From: a virus
DNA length: 47,932 nucleotides
Direction: 5' to 3' (one strand)
Virus record (IMG/VR): IMGVR_UViG_3300025141_013041
Coordinates: 1-47,932 of that record
Below, piece after piece: positions 16,437 to 22,442 of this stretch. Below the pieces are notes generated by a model, which saw nothing but the letters and a program-made list of their open reading frames with translations, had not been told where the DNA came from and ran no database searches. A program made the translations under genes and the position numbers. The number at the start of each line of letters is the position of its first letter. Positions within the stretch are counted from its first letter, which is position 1.

Positions 16437-16445
16437 TTTTTATTA

Positions 16446-16474
16446 TTGACAAAATTTCTTTTTTATATTATTGT
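16446..16474 (+). promoter_or_regulatory. sigma70-type promoter of the ParB-like gene
   Basis: TTGACA (16446-16451), 17-bp spacer, TATTGT (16469-16474), immediately after the moron terminator. Confidence 0.75.
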
Positions 16475-16520
16475 GCAAACACCTTCTACAAGAAGGAATA
16501 AAGTAAAGGAGGTTCATACA

Positions 16521-17375
16521 ATGAACCAAAGCACAAACATTGTTCTTAATGGAAGAACAATCCAGGCAGAAAGTAATCTCAATATCTTTAAGCACTATAA
16601 GTACAATAGGGGCTATAAACAATCTTTACTGAGAGATCTGAAAACAGAAATACCAAAAACTGGTTTCATTATACCAATGGTAGTCGCAGAAGAGGCAGAT
16701 GGTAAGTACATCATAGATGGGCAGCATAGATTAGAGGCTTTAAAAAGATTAAAAGAGGATGGAGTTTTAGGAATCCCATCTGAAATAGAGTTTTATCTTT
16801 TAGATAAAGCAGAACTTCCTTCTACAGAACAAGGAATGCAAGATTTTATAGCCAGATTAAATAGTGCTACGTCACCTTGGACAGCAAAGCAAAAAACTGA
16901 ATTAAGATCTAATTCTGGAGATACCAACTTTTCTAAGGTATTTGAATTCGGAGGTTCTTATGCTTTTATTCCAGAAAATATGGCAATTTCAATATTCAAA
17001 AAAGAATATATAGAGACTAGAGATTTACATAATACAGATTATACTGGTGTTTTTACTGATAAGAATGAATCAAGATTTGACATAGTAGCAAAACAAATAA
17101 GAAAAATTCTTTCTAGTTTAAGGCTGAATAAATCTACTCATTTAGTAAAAGGTTATATAAAATTTTTGTTGAATAAAAAAATAGACTATCTTACTGATAA
17201 AGAAGTAGAAGGTATATGTACATTTTTAGAGAAAACAAAAATGGCGCTAGTTTTATCTAAAGAAGATCAAGTGCTAAAAGAATTGCCTAGTAAAACTAGT
17301 TATGCTTCCTGGAGAGATGAGTTTGCTGATATTTATAGTGGTGATATATATAAAGAATGGGAGATAATGAGATAG
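16521..17375 (+). CDS. ParB/DGQHR-domain protein
   Basis: 284 residues from ATG 16521, which follows AAAGGAGG. An in-frame start at 16446 lies inside the promoter and is rejected. The N-terminal half carries PMVVAEEADGKYIIDGQHRLEAL, the DGQHR-type ParB-nuclease/sulfiredoxin-fold motif in which ParB-like proteins bind nucleotides (CTP, ATP). The C-terminal half is helical and basic, probably DNA binding. In phages such genes act in transcription control, DNA modification or partition-like roles; which applies here cannot be told. It has its own early promoter. Confidence 0.7.
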   Translation: MNQSTNIVLNGRTIQAESNLNIFKHYKYNRGYKQSLLRDLKTEIPKTGFIIPMVVAEEADGKYIIDGQHRLEALKRLKEDGVLGIPSEIEFYLLDKAELPSTEQGMQDFIARLNSATSPWTAKQKTELRSNSGDTNFSKVFEFGGSYAFIPENMAISIFKKEYIETRDLHNTDYTGVFTDKNESRFDIVAKQIRKILSSLRLNKSTHLVKGYIKFLLNKKIDYLTDKEVEGICTFLEKTKMALVLSKEDQVLKELPSKTSYASWRDEFADIYSGDIYKEWEIMR

Positions 17376-17381
17376 TTACTT

Positions 17382-17627
17382 ATGAAAATAAATTATGGAA
17401 CGGACTTCGACCCAAGGCTTTCTTATCAAAATGGTTTTCCTGAAACGCTTAGATGTTATAGGTGTAATAGCGAAATGCTACCAATGGTTCAAGTAGATGA
17501 TAATGAAGGAATGGTAGTAAAGAAAACTTAGGGAAAAGCAGAGAAGTGGGTACATGATTACTGTGTAGTTGTAGTGTATTTATGCCCTCATTGTTTTGAA
17601 TTAAAAGCAGAGTTTGATCAGGCTTAA
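17382..17627 (+). pseudogene. zinc-ribbon protein interrupted by in-frame TAG
   Basis: From ATG 17382 the frame encodes 49 residues with CYRC at residues 25-28, then TAG at 17529-17531. The same frame continues uninterrupted for 31 more codons, with a second pair CPHC, to TAA at 17625-17627. The two CxxC pairs together make a four-cysteine zinc ribbon; neither half alone would bind zinc. Either a nonsense mutation (one base from CAG or AAG) or amber readthrough explains this. TAG ends other genes here (uvsX, 14882, 17375), so the code is not reassigned. The short 49-residue form could also simply be a broken product. Confidence 0.6.
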
Positions 17628-17635
17628 GGAGAATT

Positions 17636-17920
17636 ATGGCAGATTTTACAAAGATTGGAAATAGCATTATTAGGATGCTGAACGAAAAGAACAAGAGATA
17701 TGGAGATTCAGCTCTTCAACCTTTGGGAATATTCTCGTCGTTTGTATCAGAAGATAATTCAGAAGCCTTTAATGGTATAATGATTCGTCTTGATGATAAA
17801 CTAAAGAGGGTAGCAAACGCAGACCGATTAAGAAAAAATGATATAGCTGATTTAATTGGTTATCTTTTCCTTCTTTGTAAAGAGATGGACTGGGAAGATT
17901 TCGAAGACTTGATAGATTAA
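17636..17920 (+). CDS. small protein resembling DUF1599-type phage proteins, 94 aa
   Basis: ATG 17636 follows AAGGAG. The pattern NEKNKRYGDSALQP...IMIRLDDKLKRVAN...DIADLIGYLFLL matches, from memory, the DUF1599 or nucleotide-modification-associated family in phages (YGdS, iRldDKl, DliGY). Those proteins have a MazG-like helical look and are linked to nucleotide metabolism or modification. The role here is unproven. It ends ahead of a terminator. Confidence 0.55.
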   Translation: MADFTKIGNSIIRMLNEKNKRYGDSALQPLGIFSSFVSEDNSEAFNGIMIRLDDKLKRVANADRLRKNDIADLIGYLFLLCKEMDWEDFEDLID

Positions 17921-18010
17921 TCCTTATGTATTTTAGTACATGTTGTAAAGTATAAATTAGCTGCTATTTATACTAGACGTACTATAAATAACAGATTATA
18001 TATATCGCTG

Positions 18011-18041
18011 GGCTACTTCTGAAATGAAGTAGCCTTTTTTT
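18011..18041 (+). terminator. rho-independent terminator (plus)
   Basis: GGCTACTTC-TGAAAT-GAAGTAGCC followed by TTTTTTT. It ends the 16446-17920 transcript. The stretch 17921-18010 before it is AT-rich with short inverted repeats and holds no visible gene. Confidence 0.9.
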
Positions 18042-18047
18042 ATGCAT

Positions 18048-18074
18048 AAAAAAAGCCGCCCAATAGAGGCGGCT
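18048..18074 (-). terminator. rho-independent terminator of the tail tube gene (minus)
   Basis: On the minus strand AGCCGCC-7 nt-GGCGGCT is followed by a T-run. It lies 20 bp past the tail tube stop and back-to-back with the plus-strand terminator. Confidence 0.85.
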
Positions 18075-18093
18075 AATTTTAATATTATCCTAT

Positions 18094-18648
18094 CTAGTCA
18101 CTTGCTGCGTCAGTTGCTGTGTCAGTATCATCTCCCTTTACTGCATAGTCATATCTAAAAGTTGCAGATACTTCTGCTACGCCATCATCTTCTGATGATA
18201 ATTCGCCCCACCCCACTGTATAAGGCCAAATATAGAACATGTTCCACGTTTGAACAATTCCACCAGCTGGATCTAACATTGCAAGAGTTCCAGAAGTCGT
18301 ATACGTTTTTTTAAATCCCATTGCACCAGTTACTGGATCGTAAATTGCCTCACTCCAACCTGAAAGAATTGAAGATACAGAAGTTGCTCCTCCAATAAAA
18401 TCAAAAAATGTCATTGGTAATTCATTCCAAGTTGGTTTACCAGCAATATAGAATCTTTCATTCAATCTTTGGTGTTCAATTACATTGTAAGTAATTTGTG
18501 GTCTAGCTGCTGTATGAGCAGCAAACGCTAATGTTTCTTCTTGATCAGCGATAGTAGTTCCTGGAATATTTGTAAATTGCATTACCCAGCGATTCTTACG
18601 CATTGGTTCATTGGTAGAAGAAGTTGTACTTGATAAAGCTAAAGCCAT
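18094..18648 (-). CDS. tail tube protein, gp19-like
   Basis: 184 residues (T4 gp19 is 163). Family landmarks in order: MRKNRWVMQFTNIP near the N-terminus, FYIAGKPTWNELPMTFFDFIG, ILSGWSEAIYDPVTGAMGFKKTY, TLAMLDPAGGIVQTW and the closing strand VSATFRYDYAV. It would polymerise into the inner tube of a contractile tail. It is monocistronic: a late-promoter octamer upstream at 18678, a GGAGG site before ATG 18648 and its own terminator, as expected for a protein needed in high copy. The acidic, Thr/Asp-rich C-terminal tail (GDDTDTATDAASD) is extra. Confidence 0.85.
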   Translation of the reverse strand: MALALSSTTSSTNEPMRKNRWVMQFTNIPGTTIADQEETLAFAAHTAARPQITYNVIEHQRLNERFYIAGKPTWNELPMTFFDFIGGATSVSSILSGWSEAIYDPVTGAMGFKKTYTTSGTLAMLDPAGGIVQTWNMFYIWPYTVGWGELSSEDDGVAEVSATFRYDYAVKGDDTDTATDAASD

Positions 18649-18677
18649 ATTTTTTTCCTCCGTTAAATTTCTATAAG

Positions 18678-18685
18678 TATCTTTA
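18678..18685 (-). promoter_or_regulatory. late-promoter octamer TAAAGATA (tail tube)
   Basis: On the minus strand it reads AAATAAAGATACTT, 29 bp upstream of the tail tube ATG. Confidence 0.6.
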
Positions 18686-18758
18686 TTTAATTAGCTAATA
18701 TTCTTTATGGTAAATAATGAGTTGACTATGTTTTGTCTGAGAAACTCTTAACAACTTA

Positions 18759-18766
18759 TAAAGATA
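18759..18766 (+). promoter_or_regulatory. late-promoter octamer TAAAGATA (endonuclease)
   Basis: TTATAAAGATACTATT is followed at once by ATG 18772, five bases after the octamer, with no ribosome-binding site between. Confidence 0.5.
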
Positions 18767-18771
18767 CTATT

Positions 18772-19641
18772 ATGAAATATTATGTTTATAAATTAATAGA
18801 CCCAAGAGATGAAAAAATTTTTTATATTGGTAAGGGAACAAATAATAGAATGACTTATCATGTTAGGCAAGTGAAGAGAGGAAAGAAACTTAATAATAAA
18901 CATTTGTATAATAAAATAAAACAAATATTAAATGACGACTTTAATGTAATACATGAAAAAATATTTCTTACTGATGTTGAAAGCGTCGCTTATGAACAAG
19001 AAAGAAAATTTATAGATAAATTAGGTCTTGATAATTTAGTCAACTTAACTATAGGTGGAAGAGGAGGCTTAGGTAGGCCGAAGGGGGATTTTGGTAAATC
19101 AAGAATAAAAGATGGAAAATTACTCTGTTCGAGTTGTAAATTGCACAAAGAATTTTCTGAATTTCATAAGGATAAATACTCTAAGAATAAACATAAATCT
19201 ATATGTAAAGAATGTAGGAAAGGATTTGTGTCACACCCGCACAACAAATTGCACAAAGAAAGAAAAATTTTTGATCGTAATGTAAATAATTCAATTTATA
19301 GATCGATAAAATTAAATAAATCTGGTAGAATTTGGGAAAGAGTTTTAGGTTATACTCTTAATGATCTAAAAAAACATTTAGAGTTACAGTTTTTAATAGA
19401 AATGAATTGGAACAATTTTGGTTCTTATTGGTGGATAGATAAAATAATTCCAGGTTCTGCCTTTGATTATAAGAATATAACTTCAAATGAATTGAGTAAA
19501 TGTTGGTCTCTTAAAAATATAAGACCGTTGTATAAAATAGAATGTATTAAGAAAAGGAATAAAGTAATTTGGCACTTGATTGATGAATATAAATTATATG
19601 ATATATTACCAATTGGTTTAATCAAAATTGACAAAGAATAA
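18772..19641 (+). CDS. GIY-YIG homing endonuclease with degenerate HNH-like C-terminus
   Basis: 289 residues from ATG 18772. Residues 1-95 are a GIY-YIG nuclease domain (YYVYKLIDP...FYIGKGTNNRM...H). Then comes a zinc ribbon (C119, C122, C145, C148). The C-terminal ~120 residues follow the pattern of the HNH domain typical of phage homing enzymes (LGYTLNDLKKHLELQF...MNWNNFG...WWIDKIIPGSAF...CWSLKNIRPL), but the usual WHIDHIIP is WWIDKIIP, so the catalytic histidines are missing. The HNH part is probably only a DNA-binding module and the GIY-YIG part cuts. It sits between the tail tube gene and thyX, with no intron signs, so it is a free-standing mobile gene. Confidence 0.75.
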   Translation: MKYYVYKLIDPRDEKIFYIGKGTNNRMTYHVRQVKRGKKLNNKHLYNKIKQILNDDFNVIHEKIFLTDVESVAYEQERKFIDKLGLDNLVNLTIGGRGGLGRPKGDFGKSRIKDGKLLCSSCKLHKEFSEFHKDKYSKNKHKSICKECRKGFVSHPHNKLHKERKIFDRNVNNSIYRSIKLNKSGRIWERVLGYTLNDLKKHLELQFLIEMNWNNFGSYWWIDKIIPGSAFDYKNITSNELSKCWSLKNIRPLYKIECIKKRNKVIWHLIDEYKLYDILPIGLIKIDKE

Positions 19642-19656
19642 TATTTCTTGTATTAT
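19628..19656 (+). promoter_or_regulatory. sigma70-type promoter of the thyX transcript
   Basis: TTGACA (19628-19633), 17-bp spacer, TATTAT (19651-19656). The -35 box lies inside the last codons of the endonuclease gene. Confidence 0.7.
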
Positions 19657-19674
19657 TAATCAAAAGGAGAATAA

Positions 19675-19755
19675 ATGACAACTAGTGAGTGTTTAAACGG
19701 AAGAAGAAAAACCGCTGGTGGTTTTTATTGGGATTATTATAAGGAGATTATTTAA
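19675..19755 (+). CDS. 26-aa peptide resembling a NUMOD-type DNA-binding motif (homing-gene remnant)
   Basis: ATG 19675 is preceded by AAAAGGAG. The product MTTSECLNGRRKTAGG + FYWDYYKEII matches the kCLnGkRKTAGGfxW signature that I know from NUMOD1/IENR1 repeats in homing endonuclease C-termini. It is either the leftover tail of an eroded homing gene or a real small leader gene, since it keeps a start, a good ribosome-binding site and its own promoter. AAGGAG near its end serves thyX. Confidence 0.55.
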   Translation: MTTSECLNGRRKTAGGFYWDYYKEII

Positions 19756-19758
19756 GAT

Positions 19759-20511
19759 ATGATGAAGGTGAATGTTCTTGATAAAGGCTGGGTTTGTTTG
19801 GTGGATAGAATGGGAAACGATTTAAGAGTTTGTCAAGCTGCAAGAGTTTCGACTGGTGGTGGAGCCTCCAAAGGAGATAAGAAAGATAAAGGATTGATTT
19901 CTTATTTATGGAAGAATAAACATCAAACTCCATTTGAGAAAGTAGTATTTGAGTTTCATGTTAAGTGTCCTATCTTTGTTGCAAGACAATGGTTTAGACA
20001 TCGTATTGGTTCCTTCAATGAAGCGTCAGCAAGATATAAAGAATTTGAATGGGAATGTTATGAGCCTAATGAATGGAGAATGCAAGATGATAAAAATACT
20101 CAAGGAAGCTTGGGTGCATTTGAAATTTTAGATCAAACAAATAGATACAATAGAGTGATGAATGATGCCTATAAGCAAGCAAAACATTTTTATGACCTTG
20201 CTTTAGATGAAGGAGTGGCAAGAGAACAAGCTCGTACAGTAATGCCAGTAGGACAATATACGGAGTTCTTTTGGACTGTAAATTTTAGAAGTTTAGCCAA
20301 TTTTATTACCCTTCGTTCTCACGAACACGCGCAAAAAGAAATACAAGAATATGCAGATGCTCTTTTAATGATTCTTGAAGAGCAAGAAGATTTAAAATGG
20401 ACAGTTGAAATATTTGAAAAAATGCTGTATATTGAACATCAAATGTCATATCATATAGAAAATAATGGAGTTGATTCTTTTATGGCATTTTTAGATACAT
20501 ATGATTATTAA
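19759..20511 (+). CDS. thyX: flavin-dependent thymidylate synthase
   Basis: 250 residues. It contains the ThyX signature RHRxxS as RHRIGS at residues 80-85, with surroundings VARQWFRHRIGSFNEASARY, and the second conserved region RSLANFITLRSHEHAQKEIQEYA. The enzyme makes dTMP from dUMP with FAD, NADPH and methylenetetrahydrofolate, supporting phage DNA synthesis in an AT-rich genome. Tandem ATG codons at 19759 and 19762 are both possible. It is expressed from the promoter at 19628. Confidence 0.9.
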   Translation: MMKVNVLDKGWVCLVDRMGNDLRVCQAARVSTGGGASKGDKKDKGLISYLWKNKHQTPFEKVVFEFHVKCPIFVARQWFRHRIGSFNEASARYKEFEWECYEPNEWRMQDDKNTQGSLGAFEILDQTNRYNRVMNDAYKQAKHFYDLALDEGVAREQARTVMPVGQYTEFFWTVNFRSLANFITLRSHEHAQKEIQEYADALLMILEEQEDLKWTVEIFEKMLYIEHQMSYHIENNGVDSFMAFLDTYDY

Positions 20512-20716
20512 CGAGGATACCTTTTTTTTACCAATGGAAAAGCTTTCAAAAACAAGATCTTTCATTTTTGAAACTGGAGATGGTATAGTTTTTTCTTTTG
20601 ATGAAAATCAACAAGATGGTATTGATAAACTTCATCAATTAGGAAATTTGTTTTTAAAACAAGTGACTAAGGGTTATTGGACTGGAACACACGAACAAGT
20701 AGGAAAATCGATATGA
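20501..20716 (+). CDS. hypothetical protein, 71 aa (paralog of 20913 gene)
   Basis: The first ATG overlaps the thyX end; ATG 20534 is an alternative start. The C-terminal half (FSFDENQQDGIDKLHQLGNLFLKQV) is duplicated, almost base for base, in the small gene at 20913. No family is recognised. The stop overlaps the next ATG (ATGA). Confidence 0.6.
   Translation: MIINEDTFFLPMEKLSKTRSFIFETGDGIVFSFDENQQDGIDKLHQLGNLFLKQVTKGYWTGTHEQVGKSI
20621..20664 (+). repeat. 44-bp direct repeat, second copy at 21006-21049
   Basis: The two copies differ at one base: T at 20655 against A at 21040, which converts TTA to TAA. They mark a recent tandem duplication around the small gene at 20713. Confidence 0.75.
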
Positions 20717-20916
20717 AATATAATTTACAGGTTACAGAAAGACAGATTAAAGTAATTACTGATGCATTAGGTCAGTATGATATTAATTTAATAGATCTTG
20801 CTAGAGAAGATGGATCTATATTAGTTACAGAAATTGCTAATAAAGCAAGAGATGAAATATCTGCTTTACTTAAAGAAATAAGAGAAGTGTCTGTTCATGG
20901 TTATGATTTAAGATGA
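20713..20916 (+). CDS. hypothetical protein, 67 aa
   Basis: ATG 20713 overlaps the preceding stop and its own stop overlaps the next ATG at 20913, so it is part of a coupled string from thyX to gp47. The sequence (MKYNLQVTERQIKVITDALGQYDINLIDLAREDG...) is helical, without Cys or catalytic motifs. I do not recognise it. Confidence 0.6.
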   Translation: MKYNLQVTERQIKVITDALGQYDINLIDLAREDGSILVTEIANKARDEISALLKEIREVSVHGYDLR

Positions 20917-21041
20917 AGTATTCAGATAATAAAAAAAAGAAAACCTTGGTTTATTTAGATGAAAATAATAAATATTATTATTTTGATATAAATTTATCGA
21001 ACGGAATTGATAAACTTCATCAATTAGGAAATTTGTTTTAA
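20913..21041 (+). CDS. truncated paralog of the 20501 gene, 42 aa
   Basis: MKYSDNKKKKTLVYLDENN... ends NGIDKLHQLGNLF then TAA at 21039-21041. In the paralog the same position is TTA (Leu). The reading frame continues beyond the TAA for 17 codons (KQVYRLEPSYYWSIKDY) and ends in a TAATG overlap with the gp47 start at 21095, which suggests the ancestral gene ran that far and was cut by a one-base change. Confidence 0.55.
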   Translation: MKYSDNKKKKTLVYLDENNKYYYFDINLSNGIDKLHQLGNLF

Positions 21042-21094
21042 AAACAAGTATATAGATTAGAACCATCGTATTACTGGTCAATAAAGGATTATTA

Positions 21095-22066
21095 ATGAAA
21101 TATTTATTAACAGGTGACTTTCATGTTAAGAAAGGAATCACCACAAATATCATATTAGATTACTTAGATTATCTAAGGGGTTATTGTAAGGAAAATGATA
21201 TAAGTAACATCATTATCATGGGAGATATATTTGATAAATCTTCTAATATAAAGAACGAAGCATTTGTTCCTCTTTTTATGAAGTTCTTTCAAATGAAAGA
21301 AGAGGGAATTACATTTACTTTTCTTCTTGGAAATCATGATATTTATAATGTAAATAATGATAGTATAGTAGAAACATTTAAACCTCTTGGTCATGTAGTA
21401 AAGGAATCTGAATATGATGAAGGCAGGGGGAAATTTAACTTTCTTTCTTATACAAAAAAAGAAGAAGATGTTCAAAATCACGAAGGAATATTATTTACTC
21501 ATATCCCGATAGCTGATTTTAATTTTGACAACGCATATCACTCAACTGAAAAGCTTGCATTTAAAAAAAATACTTTTAGTGAGTACTCTTTAGTTTTTAC
21601 TGGTCATTTTCACAGGTTTCAAACACAACGTAATATAGTTTATGTTGGTTCTCCAATTCAATTAAATTATGGAGAGATGGGAATAAACAAGGGATTTGTT
21701 GTATTGGAATCAGATGATGAGAGCTGGAATTTTGTGCAATATGACGGTGCTCCTACTTATACGAAAATAGATATTCAAGAGTTTAAAAGTTTTGATCCGT
21801 CTAATAAATTTGTTGGAGTATATATAGATGAGAAGATTGAGAACTTCATTAAGCTTAAGAAAATTCTTATTGACAGAGGTGCGATAGAAGTTGTTCCAAT
21901 TTTTGAAAAGAAAGAAGAAATTAGTCTTAGCGAGAGAAAAAAAATAAATAATGTATCATCTACCAAAGAAATAATTAAAGAATATATTGGCAAGGTTAGC
22001 GAGAAAGGAATAGACAACAATGAGCTGCTTAAAATTTTTGACAAAGTTTTGGAAGAAGTTGTATAA
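21095..22066 (+). CDS. gp47/SbcD-like recombination nuclease subunit
   Basis: 323 residues with the Mre11-type metallophosphoesterase motifs in order: GDFHV (DxH, residues 7-11), GDIFD, LLGNHD, FTHIP and TGHFH, then VGSPIQLNYGE. With the gp46-like ATPase encoded 380 bp downstream it should form the T4 gp46/47 (SbcCD, Mre11-Rad50) complex that resects DNA ends for recombination-dependent replication. A small gene is inserted between the two subunits. Length agrees with T4 gp47 (339). Confidence 0.9.
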   Translation: MKYLLTGDFHVKKGITTNIILDYLDYLRGYCKENDISNIIIMGDIFDKSSNIKNEAFVPLFMKFFQMKEEGITFTFLLGNHDIYNVNNDSIVETFKPLGHVVKESEYDEGRGKFNFLSYTKKEEDVQNHEGILFTHIPIADFNFDNAYHSTEKLAFKKNTFSEYSLVFTGHFHRFQTQRNIVYVGSPIQLNYGEMGINKGFVVLESDDESWNFVQYDGAPTYTKIDIQEFKSFDPSNKFVGVYIDEKIENFIKLKKILIDRGAIEVVPIFEKKEEISLSERKKINNVSSTKEIIKEYIGKVSEKGIDNNELLKIFDKVLEEVV

Positions 22067-22436
22067 TGAAATTGAGAAAACTTCACCTGAAGAATATCCA
22101 CCTTTTCATGGTGCTATAATGGGAGCTGGAATAGCAGTTCCAATGAAAAAGAAGTTTGGACTTGGGGGATTGAAGAAAGTAATAGATAAAGGAAATAGAA
22201 AATTAATTCTTTTAGGTTGTATGTTTTGTAAAGAATTTGTTAGAGATTCTTTTGAGTTTAATAAGGATGAAAATTTGTTAGAAATATGGTTTTATGATGA
22301 AAGTTCATTTCCACCTATAATTATAAGTTCATTTCCATCTATTGAACCATTGCCAAGTAAAATGACGACTGGAAGATATTCAGTTAATTCTATTGGTGGA
22401 TCTAATTGGCACTCAACAAATTATTTTAAGGTATAA
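22020..22436 (+). CDS. hypothetical protein, 138 aa
   Basis: The ATG lies 47 bp inside the gp47 gene in another frame. The body after the overlap (HGAIMGAGIAVPMKKKFGLGGLKKVIDKGN...ILLGCMFCKEFVRD) shows conserved-looking glycine turns but no family I recognise. The small genes lodged between subunits 47 and 46 in T4-like phages vary, so this may be a lineage-specific insertion. Confidence 0.55.
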   Translation: MSCLKFLTKFWKKLYNEIEKTSPEEYPPFHGAIMGAGIAVPMKKKFGLGGLKKVIDKGNRKLILLGCMFCKEFVRDSFEFNKDENLLEIWFYDESSFPPIIISSFPSIEPLPSKMTTGRYSVNSIGGSNWHSTNYFKV

Positions 22437-22442
22437 TTAAAA

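Noticed and set aside
17529-17531. TAG reassigned to an amino acid across the genome
   Set aside because: TAG ends uvsX, the 14211 gene, the ParB-like gene and the 40841 gene at sensible places, and reading through the 14211 stop gives only a short non-conserved tail. Only the zinc-ribbon gene suggests readthrough.
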